From positions 682,001 to 746,000 of the forward strand of contig NZ_CP097289.1 in assembly GCF_023498005.1 (NCBI RefSeq): 64,000 bases of DNA. The letters run 5' to 3'. This document shows positions 32,659 through 40,884 of this stretch, in pieces; positions within the stretch are counted from its first letter, which is position 1, and each line of letters starts with the position of its first letter. The stretch is from Streptomyces durmitorensis (lineage in GTDB: Bacteria > Actinomycetota > Actinomycetes > Streptomycetales > Streptomycetaceae). The notes beneath the pieces are model-generated. The model saw only the letters and a program-made list of their open reading frames with translations, ran no database searches and was not told the DNA's origin. The translations under genes were made by a program, and so were the position numbers.

Positions 32659-34304
32659 ACCGCCCACCAGACGGTGGTGTCGGCGGGCAGCTCGACCTTG
32701 CCGTCCGCCGTCTCCACCTCGGCGTTGGACAGGAGGATCCGGCCGGGGGCCGGGATGCGCACCGCCGCGCCGGTGGTGTTGGCCGTGCAGACGAAGCCGT
32801 CGCGGCGGAAGGCCAGTACGCCCTCGGGAGCCTCGAGCCACTCCAGCGAGTCGCCCGCCCCGAGCCCCGGCTGCTCCCGGCGCAGGGCAAGGGCACGGCG
32901 GTACAGCTCCAGGGTCGACGCGGGATCGCCGGTCTGCGCCTGGACACTGAGCTCGCCCCAGCCTTCGGGCTGCGGAAGCCAGCTGCCGCCCGCGCCGAAT
33001 CCGTAACTGGAGCCGTCGGTGGTCCATGGGATCGGCACCCGGCAGCCGTCGCGGAACCCGTCCTGCCCGCTCGCGCGGACGAACGAGGGGTCCTGGCGCA
33101 CCTCGTCGGGCAGCTCGGTGACGTCCGGCAGACCCAGCTCCTCGCCCTGGTAGACGTACGCGGAGCCGGGCAGCGCCAGCATCAGGAGCGTCGCGGCGCG
33201 GGCGCGGCGCAGGCCGAGCGCGCGGTCACCGGCGGTGCGCAGCTGGGTGCCGAGTCCGGGCGGGTTGGCGAACCGCGTGGCGTGGCGGGTGACGTCGTGG
33301 TTGGAGAGCACCCAGGTGGCCGGGGCGCCGACGGGCCGCATCGCGGCCAGCGACACGTCGATGACCTCGCGCAGCTCCGTGGCGTCCCAATGGGTGCCCA
33401 GGTACTGGAAGTTGAAGGCCTGGTGCATCTCGTCCTGGCGCACGTAGGCGGCCGCGCGCTCGACGGTCGGGGTCCATGCCTCGGCGACGAGAATGCGCTC
33501 GCCCGCGTATTCGGTGAGCACCTTGCGCCAGCTGCGGTAGATCTCGTGCACGCCGTCCTGATCGAAGAACGGCATGACGTCGTTGCCGAGCAGCTTGAGC
33601 TGGTCGCCGCGGCCGATGTCGGGCAGACCTTCGGCCTTCACCAGGCCGTGGGCGACGTCGACGCGGAAGCCGTCGACGCCCATGTCGAGCCAGAAACGCA
33701 GGATCGAGCGGAACTCGTCGTGCACGGCGGGGTGTTCCCAGTTGAAGTCGGGCTGCTCGGGCGCGAAGAGGTGGAGGTACCACTCGCCGTCCGGCACCCG
33801 CGTCCAGGCCGGGCCGCCGAAGACGGACTCCCAGTCGTTGGGCGGGAGTTCACCGTCCTCGCCCTTGCCCGGCCGGAAGTGGTAGCGCTCGCGCAGGGGT
33901 GAGCCGGGGCCCTCGCGCAGGGCGCGCCGGAACCAGTCGTGCCGGTCCGAGGAGTGGTTGGGCACGAGGTCGACGATGATGCGCAGGCCCAGGTCGTGGG
34001 CGTCCCGCAGCAGGGCGTCGGCGTCCAGGAGACTGCCGAACATCGGGTCGATCGCGCGGTAGTCGGCGACGTCGTACCCGGCGTCGGCCTGCGGCGACGC
34101 GTAGAAGGGGCTGAGCCAGACGGCGTCGACGCCCAGGTCCCTGAGGTAGGGCAGGCGGGCACGGACACCGTCCAGGTCGCCCATTCCGTCGCCGTTGCCG
34201 TCGGCGAAGCTGCGCGGGTAGACCTGGTAGATCACCGCGCCACGCCACCAGTCCGTGTGGGTGCCGGAGGCGGGGGCTGCAGGGGCAGCGAGATGCTGGG
34301 TCAT
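32655..34304 (-). CDS. Cytosolic alpha-glucosidase (GH13)
   Basis: This 549-residue enzyme of the oligo-1,6-glucosidase/alpha-glucosidase group has no signal peptide. DWWRGAVIYQVYPRSFADGNGDG opens the barrel. DLVPNHSSDRHDW is region [14 protein letters not shown] holds the nucleophile Asp, ILVAEAWTPT the acid Glu, and WVLSNHDVTRH region IV. LVPNHSS and the QPDFNWEHP loop are typical of glucosidases that act on short oligosaccharides. It releases glucose from imported maltodextrins. The ATG begins MTQHLAAPAAP, 49 bases after malG, and the gene is followed with overlap by a LacI gene. It belongs to the mal transport operon. Confidence 0.95.
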   Translation of the reverse strand: MTQHLAAPAAPASGTHTDWWRGAVIYQVYPRSFADGNGDGMGDLDGVRARLPYLRDLGVDAVWLSPFYASPQADAGYDVADYRAIDPMFGSLLDADALLRDAHDLGLRIIVDLVPNHSSDRHDWFRRALREGPGSPLRERYHFRPGKGEDGELPPNDWESVFGGPAWTRVPDGEWYLHLFAPEQPDFNWEHPAVHDEFRSILRFWLDMGVDGFRVDVAHGLVKAEGLPDIGRGDQLKLLGNDVMPFFDQDGVHEIYRSWRKVLTEYAGERILVAEAWTPTVERAAAYVRQDEMHQAFNFQYLGTHWDATELREVIDVSLAAMRPVGAPATWVLSNHDVTRHATRFANPPGLGTQLRTAGDRALGLRRARAATLLMLALPGSAYVYQGEELGLPDVTELPDEVRQDPSFVRASGQDGFRDGCRVPIPWTTDGSSYGFGAGGSWLPQPEGWGELSVQAQTGDPASTLELYRRALALRREQPGLGAGDSLEWLEAPEGVLAFRRDGFVCTANTTGAAVRIPAPGRILLSNAEVETADGKVELPADTTVWWAV

Positions 34305-34353
34305 GTCTTCCCTGAGATCGAGAGGTCGGGTGCGAGGGGGGTTGCGTGCCGTG

Positions 34354-35241
34354 TCAGGACTTCGTCGCGCCGGCCGTCAGTCCACCGACGAGGTGGCGCT
34401 GGACGAAGCCGAAGATCACGGCGGCGGGCACCGCGACGATCACGGCCGCGGCGGTCAGCGAACCCCAGTCGCTGGTGTACTGATTGACGAAGGTCTGCAG
34501 GCCGCCCGCCAGGGTGAGGTTCTCCTCGCCGGTCATGAAGGCGGAGGCGTACGCGACTTCGGCCCAGCCGGTGATGAAGCTGTAGAAGCCGGTGACGGCG
34601 AGACCGGGCTTGGCCAGCGGCACGATGAGCCGCCAGAAGGTGCCGAACGGGTTGAGCCCGTCCACCCGCCCGGCTTCGTCGATCTCCACCGGGATGGTGT
34701 CGAAGTACCCCTTCATCATCCAGGCGCAGAACGGCACGGCGATCGTCAGGTAGGTGACGACAAGGCCGACGGGCTGGTTGAGCAGGCCCAGGCTGGCGAG
34801 GAGGTTGTAGAGCGGCACGATGAGCACCGCGACGGGGAACATCTGGGTGATCAGCAGGAGCCACATCAGCGAGCGCATGCCGGGGAACCTGAAGCGGCTG
34901 ACGGCATAGCCGGTGGTCGCCGAGATGAAGACGCCGATCACCGTGGTCAGGCCCACGACGAGCAGGGAGTTGCCGAGCCAGCTCAGGAACTCGGTGTCGT
35001 TGACGACGTGGTCGTAGTTGCGGAACGTGAAGTCCTTGACCAGGTCGGTGGAGAACGCCTCGCTCGTCGGCTTGAACGAGGTGATGAGCAGCCACAGCGG
35101 TGGAAGCACCGCGGTGGCGGAGGCGAGGAGGAGGCCCACGTGGAGCGCGACGGAGGCCAGCGGCCCGCGTTCGCCGCGCTCCCTGACCTTCGCCTTCGAC
35201 CCGCGAGCGGAAGAGGCCTTCTGGTCGGTCATGGTGGTCAC
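34354..35241 (-). CDS. malG: Maltose/maltodextrin ABC permease MalG
   Basis: This protein of about 295 residues has six membrane helices. The permease EAA loop EIDEAGRVDGLNPFGTFWRLIVPLAKPGL contacts the ATPase. The first helix is VALHVGLLLASATAVLPPLWLLITSF, and the N-terminus is cytosolic and charged. It is the second permease subunit for maltodextrin import. Three starts are possible within 12 bases. GTG 35241 is favoured because it overlaps the malF stop (GTGA) and sits 7 bases after GGGAG; GTG 35244 and ATG 35232 are alternatives. No ATPase gene is present; in Streptomyces the shared MsiK ATPase is encoded elsewhere. Confidence 0.93.
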   Translation of the reverse strand: MTTMTDQKASSARGSKAKVRERGERGPLASVALHVGLLLASATAVLPPLWLLITSFKPTSEAFSTDLVKDFTFRNYDHVVNDTEFLSWLGNSLLVVGLTTVIGVFISATTGYAVSRFRFPGMRSLMWLLLITQMFPVAVLIVPLYNLLASLGLLNQPVGLVVTYLTIAVPFCAWMMKGYFDTIPVEIDEAGRVDGLNPFGTFWRLIVPLAKPGLAVTGFYSFITGWAEVAYASAFMTGEENLTLAGGLQTFVNQYTSDWGSLTAAAVIVAVPAAVIFGFVQRHLVGGLTAGATKS

Positions 35242-36248
35242 CACACTTCTCCCTGCTTGCGGAGCGCGCGGCGGTAGACGACCGCGAAGAGCGAAAGGAG
35301 CAGCAGAATGATGACGCCCCAGGCCGCGGATCCCGCGAAGTCGCGCGGGCTGACGACGAACGAGAGCCGGTAGGCGTACGTCACCAGGATCTCGGTGGCG
35401 TCTCCCGGACCGCCCCGGGTGAGCAGGAAGATCACCGGGAACATGTTGAAGGTCCAGATGCCGCTGATCAGGATCACGGTGCTGCTGACGGTGCGCAGGC
35501 CCGGCAGTGTGATGTGCCTAAAGCGCTGCCAGGCGTTCGCGCCGTCCATCTCCGCGGCTTCATAGAGCTCGCCGGGGATGGACTGGAGTCCGCCGAGCAT
35601 GGCGACCAGCATGAACGGGACGCCGAGCCAGACATTGACCGTGATCACCGAGAGCTTGGCCCAGGTGGGGTCGTTCAGCCACGGGATCGCGTCGATGCCG
35701 CCGCCGGCGAGGATCTTGTTGAGGATGCCGTTCTTCTCGTTGAACAGCAGGCGCCAGGTGAACACGGAGACGAAGGCCGGGACCGCCCACGGCAGGATCA
35801 GCGCCATCCGGTAGAAGGAGCGCCCCGCCAGCTTGCGGTTGAGCATGTTCGCCAGGACCAGGCCCAGCGTGAAGGAGATCGCGACGCAGGAGACGGTCCA
35901 GATGATCGTCCAGGTCAGCCGGTCCCAGAAGACGCCGTCGGAGAGGACCGCGGTGTAGTTGTCCAGGCCGACGGACTTGTAGGTCGCCGGGATGTGGTTG
36001 ACGCCGATGGTGCGCTCGACGTTCGCCTCGTTGGCGTCGGTCGTCGACAGGTACAGGCCGCGCACCAGCGGGTAGCCGATGATCACGCCGATCACGGCCA
36101 CCACCGGGGCGACCATGGCCCAGGCGTACCAGTGGGTGGACAGCGACCTGCGCAGCCGTCCGGGGGTCTTGCCGGTCCGCGGGCCGCGGCCGCGGACGCT
36201 GTGGGCGTCCGCGGCCTTGGCCAGTGACTGGCTGCTGTCAACAGCCAT
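35238..36248 (-). CDS. malF: Maltose/maltodextrin ABC permease MalF
   Basis: This 336-residue membrane protein has six helices and the EAA loop ELYEAAEMDGANAWQRFRHITLPGL. The first helix AMVAPVVAVIGVIIGYPLVRGL follows a basic N-terminus. A periplasmic-side loop follows helix 1 (about 75-110), shorter than in E. coli MalF, as is normal in Gram-positive bacteria. It pairs with MalG to form the channel. The ATG directly abuts the malE stop codon (TAAATG) and its own stop overlaps the malG start, so malEFG is one tightly coupled operon. Confidence 0.94.
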   Translation of the reverse strand: MAVDSSQSLAKAADAHSVRGRGPRTGKTPGRLRRSLSTHWYAWAMVAPVVAVIGVIIGYPLVRGLYLSTTDANEANVERTIGVNHIPATYKSVGLDNYTAVLSDGVFWDRLTWTIIWTVSCVAISFTLGLVLANMLNRKLAGRSFYRMALILPWAVPAFVSVFTWRLLFNEKNGILNKILAGGGIDAIPWLNDPTWAKLSVITVNVWLGVPFMLVAMLGGLQSIPGELYEAAEMDGANAWQRFRHITLPGLRTVSSTVILISGIWTFNMFPVIFLLTRGGPGDATEILVTYAYRLSFVVSPRDFAGSAAWGVIILLLLSLFAVVYRRALRKQGEVW

Positions 36249-37520
36249 TTACTTGTAGTCCTTCAGCAGCTTGCGGTAGGCGTCGCCGACACCCTTCGCC
36301 CCGTTCTCGGGGGAGGTCTTGCCGCTGAGCACCTTCTCCATCTGGAGACGGATCGGCTCGAACAGGGCGTTGGCCTCCGGGATCCAGGGCCGCTCCACGG
36401 ACTTGTCCACGGCCGGCTTGAAGAACTGGACCATCTGGTTGTCCTTGACGGACTTCACGTCGTACACCGAGGTGCGCGTGGGCAGCAGGCTCAGCTTCTC
36501 GGTGGTCTGCTGCTGCACCTTGGCCGAGCTCATGTACTTGATGAACTCGTAGCTCGCGTCGAGGTTCTTGGAGCCCGCGTAGGCCGCGAGGTTCCAGCCG
36601 CCCTGCGGGGAGGCCTGGCGGTCGCTGCCGCCGGGGACGGGGGCGATGCCGAGGTTGCCCTTGTCGCCCTTGAACTCCTTGCCCTGCATGGCTCCCTCGA
36701 TGGACCACGGTCCGTCGAGGGCCATCGCGACATCGCCGTCCTTGAAGGCGTTGAGCTGGTTGTTGTAGCCGTCGCTCGCGTCGGTGGTGGCCGCCTTGGA
36801 GTCGACCAGGTCCTTCATGACCTCGAAGGCCGCGGCGCCCTGGGGGTCGTCGACGGTGATCTTCTTGCTCTTGGTGTCGAGGAGGTCGCCGCCCTCGCCG
36901 TAGAGGTACGGGAGGTAGTAGTACGGGTCGTCGCCGCGGAGGTAGAGGCCGGTCTTGCCGGACTTCGACTTGATCTTCTTCGCGGCGCTCTTCACCTCGT
37001 CGAAGGTCTTGGGCGCCTCGACACCGGCCTCCTTGAGCATCTTCTTGTTGTAGAAGAGCGCCAGGGTGTCGATGGTCTGCGGGGCGGCGTAGGTCTTGCC
37101 CTTGAACTTGGTGCTTGCCGCGGCCTGCGGGAGGTAGTCGTCCGCCTTGTCCAGGGCGGGGGTGCCCTCGAGCGGGGCGAGGTAGCCCAGGTTGGCGAAG
37201 TCCGCGACCCAGGCGACCTCGGTGCGCATCACGTCGGGGGCGCCGGAGTTGCCGCCGGCGGCGTTCTTGAACTTGGCGTTGGCCTCGCCGAACGCGACGC
37301 TCACGTAGTTGACCTTGACGTCCGGGTGGAGCTTCTCGAAGCCCTTGGCGAGCTTCTCGTAGGTCCCCTTCTCGGCGTCGTTCGAGGTGTCCCAGAAAGT
37401 GACGGTTCCGGACAGCTTGCCCGAACTGCTCTTACCACTGTCACTGTCATCGCCACCGCACGCTGCCGCTGTCAAAGCCAGGGCCGCGACCAGTGCGGTG
37501 GCCGCTATGCCACGCCGCAT
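36249..37520 (-). CDS. malE: Maltose/maltodextrin-binding lipoprotein MalE
   Basis: This 423-residue solute-binding lipoprotein has the signal RRGIAATALVAALALTAAAC with the lipobox Cys near residue 21. The mature part has the family-1 binding-protein fold (GTVTFWDTSNDAEKGTYEKL, FGEANAKFKNAAGG, ALFYNKKMLKEAGVEAPKTF, GDVAMALDGPWSIEG, GGWNLAAYAGSKNLDASYEF). It captures maltose and maltodextrins at the cell surface for MalFG. AAGGAG lies 5 bases before the ATG. Upstream is a 335-base divergent region to malR with several CTTGC/GCAAG operator-like sites, which fits MalR repression and maltodextrin induction. Confidence 0.95.
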   Translation of the reverse strand: MRRGIAATALVAALALTAAACGGDDSDSGKSSSGKLSGTVTFWDTSNDAEKGTYEKLAKGFEKLHPDVKVNYVSVAFGEANAKFKNAAGGNSGAPDVMRTEVAWVADFANLGYLAPLEGTPALDKADDYLPQAAASTKFKGKTYAAPQTIDTLALFYNKKMLKEAGVEAPKTFDEVKSAAKKIKSKSGKTGLYLRGDDPYYYLPYLYGEGGDLLDTKSKKITVDDPQGAAAFEVMKDLVDSKAATTDASDGYNNQLNAFKDGDVAMALDGPWSIEGAMQGKEFKGDKGNLGIAPVPGGSDRQASPQGGWNLAAYAGSKNLDASYEFIKYMSSAKVQQQTTEKLSLLPTRTSVYDVKSVKDNQMVQFFKPAVDKSVERPWIPEANALFEPIRLQMEKVLSGKTSPENGAKGVGDAYRKLLKDYK

Positions 37521-37650
37521 GTGAACTCCTTCAACTGATCCCGGAACAAGGGGAGGCGAAACCCCCAACAGAGCTGCCTCCTACGAGCCGCACTCGACGC
37601 GGCGCCGGGTTGCCAGGGAACGTAACAGGATTGAAAAGCGCTCGAAAGAC

Positions 37651-37671
37651 CTTGCGAGAAATTTCTGCAAG
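37651..37671. promoter_or_regulatory. MalR operator candidate at the malE promoter
   Basis: The site begins CTTGCGAGAAATTTC and ends TGCAAG. The outer 5-base arms CTTGC/GCAAG are exactly complementary around an AT-rich centre. It lies 131 bases before the malE ATG. Confidence 0.65.
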
Positions 37672-37773
37672 CTCTGCTGATCGTTACTCCTGTGTGTCCT
37701 TACGGTTGCTCTTGCTGCGCTTGACAGGCCCCTGAGGTGGGGTCGTTGTTCCCTAGTTCGCCCTGAATGCCCC

Positions 37774-37807
37774 GCAAGTACCTTGCAGAGTCAGTACTTG
37801 CTGCAAG
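37774..37807. promoter_or_regulatory. Cluster of CTTGC/GCAAG half-sites near malR
   Basis: Within 34 bases are GCAAGTACCTTGC (37774-37786) and CTTGCTGCAAG (37797-37807), both palindromic or nearly so. A wide CTTGCAG/CTGCAAG pair (37782-37788 and 37801-37807) overlaps them. They end 48 bases before the malR ATG and could serve autoregulation. Confidence 0.55.
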
Positions 37808-37855
37808 CTTTCACAAGCAGTGGGCAAGCAGGCAGATCACCGGTACAGTCCCTGC

Positions 37856-38890
37856 ATGACCGCACGGCTCGTCGACATCGCAGCACAGGCGGGGGTGAGC
37901 GAAGCCACCGTCAGCCGCGTCCTCAACGGCAAGCCCGGTGTTGCGGCGGCCACCCGCGAATCCGTCCTCGCCGCCCTGGACATGCTCGGCTTCGAGCGGC
38001 CCACCCGGCTGCGACAGCGCAGCAGCGCAGGACTGGTCGGCCTGATCACGCCCGAGCTGGACAACCCGATCTTCCCCGCGCTCGCCCAGGTCATCGCCCA
38101 GGCCCTGACCCGCCAGGGCTACACACCGGTGCTCGCCACCCAGACACCCGGCGGCTCCACCGAGGACGAGCTCACTGAGATGCTGGTGGACCGCGGCGTC
38201 TCCGGGATCATCTTCGTCTCCGGACTGCACGCGGACACCACCGCCGACATGGAGCGCTACGAAGTCCTGCGCGGCAAGGGCGTGCCGTTCGTCCTCGTCA
38301 ACGGCTTCTCCCCCAAGGTGCAGGCCCCCTTCGTCTCCACCGACGACCGCGCCGCGGCCCGCCTCGCCGTCACGCACCTCGCATCGCTCGGCCACACCCG
38401 CATCGGCCTCGCGGTGGGCCCCAAGCGCTTCGTGCCGGTGCTGCGCAAGATCGAGGGCTTCCAGATCGGCATGCGCGAACGCCTCGGGATGTCGCCCGAG
38501 GACTCCGAGCAGCTCATCGAGCACTCCCTCTACACCCTGGAGGGCGGCCAGGCAGCGGCGGGCACGCTGATCGGCCGGGGCTGCACCGCGATCGTGTGCG
38601 CCAGCGACATGATGGCGCTCGGCGCCGTCCGGGCCGCCCGGGAACGGGACTTGGAGGTGCCCCGGGACATCTCGGTGGTCGGCTACGACGACTCCCCGCT
38701 CATCGCGTTCACCGATCCCCCGCTGACCACCATCCGCCAGCCGGTCCAGGCCATGGGCCAGGCCTCGGTCCGCACCCTCCTGGAGGAGATCGGCGGGACC
38801 CCGGCTCCGCACAGCGAGTTCGTCTTCATGCCGGAACTGGTGGTCCGCGACTCGACCGCATCCGGCCGGTCCGAGCAGCGCGACGCCTAG
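37856..38890 (+). CDS. malR: LacI-family maltose repressor MalR
   Basis: This 344-residue regulator has the N-terminal helix-turn-helix TARLVDIAAQAGVSEATVSR with LNGKPGVAAATRESVLAALD. The sugar-binding core follows (LVGLITPELDNPIFPALAQVI, APFVSTDDRAAARLAVTHL, YDDSPLIAFTDPPLTTIRQP). Its position divergent from malE is that of Streptomyces MalR/Reg1, which represses the mal genes and secreted amylases and is released by maltodextrins. Half-sites of CTTGC/GCAAG surround its promoter. A near-twin lies at the far end of the operon (31600-32658). It is followed after 3 bases by a PfkB kinase gene, so the two are probably co-transcribed. Confidence 0.9.
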   Translation: MTARLVDIAAQAGVSEATVSRVLNGKPGVAAATRESVLAALDMLGFERPTRLRQRSSAGLVGLITPELDNPIFPALAQVIAQALTRQGYTPVLATQTPGGSTEDELTEMLVDRGVSGIIFVSGLHADTTADMERYEVLRGKGVPFVLVNGFSPKVQAPFVSTDDRAAARLAVTHLASLGHTRIGLAVGPKRFVPVLRKIEGFQIGMRERLGMSPEDSEQLIEHSLYTLEGGQAAAGTLIGRGCTAIVCASDMMALGAVRAARERDLEVPRDISVVGYDDSPLIAFTDPPLTTIRQPVQAMGQASVRTLLEEIGGTPAPHSEFVFMPELVVRDSTASGRSEQRDA

Positions 38891-38893
38891 GCC

Positions 38894-39850
38894 GTGCCCA
38901 GGGAGACCGAGATCGACGTCCTGGTGCTCGGCGGCGCCGGTGTGGACTCGATCGTGTACGTTCCCGAGCTCCCGCTCCCCTTCGCCGACAGCCACATGGT
39001 GCCCGCGATCGACATGCGGGCCGGGCAGACCGGCGACTTCGTGGCGATGGGGGTGCAGGCCCTGGGTCTGCGTACGCATCACATCGACCTGATCGGCGAC
39101 GACCACGAGGGCGACCTGGTGCGGGCCCTGCACCGCGAGCGGGGCATCCCGCTCACCGAGGTGTTCCAGCGCCGCGGCACCAAACGCGCGGTGAACCTCG
39201 TCGGCCCCGACGGGCGGCGCCTCTCGCTGTACGACAACAGCCGCTCCCAGGAAGCGGACCGGCTGCCCGCGGCGACGGTCGAGGCCCTCGCCTCGGTGAG
39301 CCGGCACGCCCACGTCTCCCTCACCTACCCCTGCGCCTTCACCCTGCCCACACTGCGCGCGTCGGGAGTGACCGTCTCGACCGACCTGCACGACTGGGAC
39401 GGATCCGAGCCGTACCACGAGGCCTTCGCCCACGAAGCCGACCTCGTCTTCCTGTCGGCCACCGCCCTGACGGACCCGGAGAGGACGATGCGGCGGATCG
39501 CCGCGCGGGGCCGGGCCGAGGCGGTCGTCGCGACGGCCGGAGCCGAGGGTGCCCATCTCCTCGTCGACGGCGAGCTGTCCCACGTGCCTGCCGTCACGCC
39601 CCCCGCGCCGGTGGTGGACTCCAACGGCGCCGGTGACGCCTTCGCGTCCGGCTACCTCTTCGGCCGGCTGACCGGCGAGCCGCCCGCGCGCTGCGCCCAC
39701 TACGGCGCGATCGCCGGCGCGTACGCCTGCACCGTCCCTGCCACGCGGACGGACGTCATCACCAGGGACCAACTCCTCACCCTGTCCGCCGAGTCGACGA
39801 GTCACAGGACGGCCCGCCGACCGGACACTCGCGGACCTGAGCGACGATGA
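38894..39850 (+). CDS. PfkB-family carbohydrate kinase
   Basis: This 318-residue kinase has the ribokinase-like fold. IDVLVLGGAGVDSIVYVPELP is the N-terminal strand. The sugar-site region contains DMRAGQTGDFVAMGVQALGL; usual PfkB proteins have GGxxxN here, so the first motif is atypical. TDLHDWDGSEPYHEAFAHEAD follows, and the catalytic anion-hole motif VVDSNGAGDAFASGYLFGRL carries the base Asp. It phosphorylates a sugar or nucleoside; the link with malR suggests a sugar, but the substrate cannot be named. GTG 38894 lies 3 bases after the malR stop and the coding end overlaps the next frame. Confidence 0.87.
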   Translation: MPRETEIDVLVLGGAGVDSIVYVPELPLPFADSHMVPAIDMRAGQTGDFVAMGVQALGLRTHHIDLIGDDHEGDLVRALHRERGIPLTEVFQRRGTKRAVNLVGPDGRRLSLYDNSRSQEADRLPAATVEALASVSRHAHVSLTYPCAFTLPTLRASGVTVSTDLHDWDGSEPYHEAFAHEADLVFLSATALTDPERTMRRIAARGRAEAVVATAGAEGAHLLVDGELSHVPAVTPPAPVVDSNGAGDAFASGYLFGRLTGEPPARCAHYGAIAGAYACTVPATRTDVITRDQLLTLSAESTSHRTARRPDTRGPERR

Positions 39851-39885
39851 CCAGGTCCACCACGGAGCGACACGGAGGAGGGGAC

Positions 39886-40830
39886 ATGGCATCGCAGACC
39901 GACGGGCGCACCGGCCGCGTGCTGTACGGGTGCATGGGGATCGGCGGAACGTGGGACACCACGCCGTACACCGCCAAGGACATCGCCGGAGCAGAGGCCG
40001 CCGTGGACGCCGCCCTTGAGGCCGGCGTCACCGTGTTCGACCACGCTGACATCTACCGGCACGGCAAGTCCGAGGCAGTCTTCGGCGAAGTCCTTGCCAG
40101 AGCAACCGGGTTGCGCGACCGCATCGTCCTGCAGACCAAGTGCGGCATCCGCCTCGCCGACGGCGACCGGCCAGGGTTGTACGACCTGCGGGGCCCGAGC
40201 ATCGTCCAGCGCGTCGAGGAGAGCCTCACCCGGCTGCGCACCGACGTGATCGACGTACTGCTCCTGCACCGCCCCGACCCACTGACGGGCCCGGAGGACA
40301 TCGCGAAGGCCCTCACCACCCTGCACGGGCAGGGCCTGGTGCGCAGGTTCGGCGTGTCGAACATGAGCGCCGCCCAGATCGCCCACCTGCGGGCACACCT
40401 CGACGTGCCGCTGGTCGCCAACCAGCTGGAGATGAGCCTGGAGAGCCGCGACTGGGTCGAGTCGGGCGTGCTCGTGAACACACCGGCGGCGTCCGACAGC
40501 GGCTTCCCGCACGGAACGCTGGAATACTGCGCCACCAACGGAATCCAGCTGCAGGCCTGGGGAGCGCTCGCCAGGGGCCGCTTCACGAGCGGCGGCGATT
40601 CACCGACCGCTCGGCTCGTCACCGACCTCGCCGCCCGCAAGGGGACGACACCGGAGACCATCCTGCTGTGGTGGCTCCAGCGCCACCCGGCACGGATCGC
40701 CCCGGTCATCGGCACAAGCCGCCCCGAGCGCATCCTCGCCTGCCGGGACGCCGTGCACCGCGAACCGGAACTCACCCACGAGGAGTGGTACGACCTGTGG
40801 ATCACCGCCCGCGGCGGACCGCTGCCCTAG
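39886..40830 (+). CDS. Aldo/keto reductase (YdhF-like)
   Basis: This 314-residue NADPH-dependent reductase has an aldo/keto reductase barrel. VTVFDHADIYRHGKSE contains the catalytic Asp-Tyr region, VLQTKCGIRL the catalytic Lys, LLLHRPDPLTGPEDIAKAL the His, and VSNMSAAQIAHLR with VANQLEMSLES the cofactor-side strands. These match the E. coli YdhF-like group of oxidoreductases. ATG 39886 is chosen for its very strong GGAGGAGGGG site; an ATG at 39847 overlapping the kinase stop is possible but unsupported by a ribosome site. It probably continues the malR-kinase transcript. Substrate unknown. Confidence 0.88.
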   Translation: MASQTDGRTGRVLYGCMGIGGTWDTTPYTAKDIAGAEAAVDAALEAGVTVFDHADIYRHGKSEAVFGEVLARATGLRDRIVLQTKCGIRLADGDRPGLYDLRGPSIVQRVEESLTRLRTDVIDVLLLHRPDPLTGPEDIAKALTTLHGQGLVRRFGVSNMSAAQIAHLRAHLDVPLVANQLEMSLESRDWVESGVLVNTPAASDSGFPHGTLEYCATNGIQLQAWGALARGRFTSGGDSPTARLVTDLAARKGTTPETILLWWLQRHPARIAPVIGTSRPERILACRDAVHREPELTHEEWYDLWITARGGPLP

Positions 40831-40871
40831 GCGTTGATCACGCCGGGCGCCAACTCCCCGTTCCCGGCGGC

Positions 40872-40877
40872 CATAAT
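40872..40877 (+). promoter_or_regulatory. -10 box of a leaderless transcript (phosphotransferase gene)
   Basis: CATAAT ends 7 bases before the GTG start at 40885, and no ribosome binding site lies between. Transcription would begin at or next to the GTG, as in many leaderless Streptomyces mRNAs. No clear -35 box is seen. Confidence 0.45.
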
Positions 40878-40884
40878 CGACGCC

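Larger units (their letters stand above)
37521..37855. other. malE-malR divergent promoter region
   Basis: These 335 bases have no gene. They hold the operator-like repeats described separately, and a TTGACA at 37721-37726 that could be a -35 box for malR, though no convincing -10 follows at 17 bases. The sequence is less GC-rich than its surroundings. Confidence 0.6.

Noticed and set aside
37811..39892. A 693-codon open frame on the minus strand across malR and the PfkB kinase
   Set aside because: Both plus-strand genes are complete and well motif-supported; the antisense frame is a GC-bias artefact.
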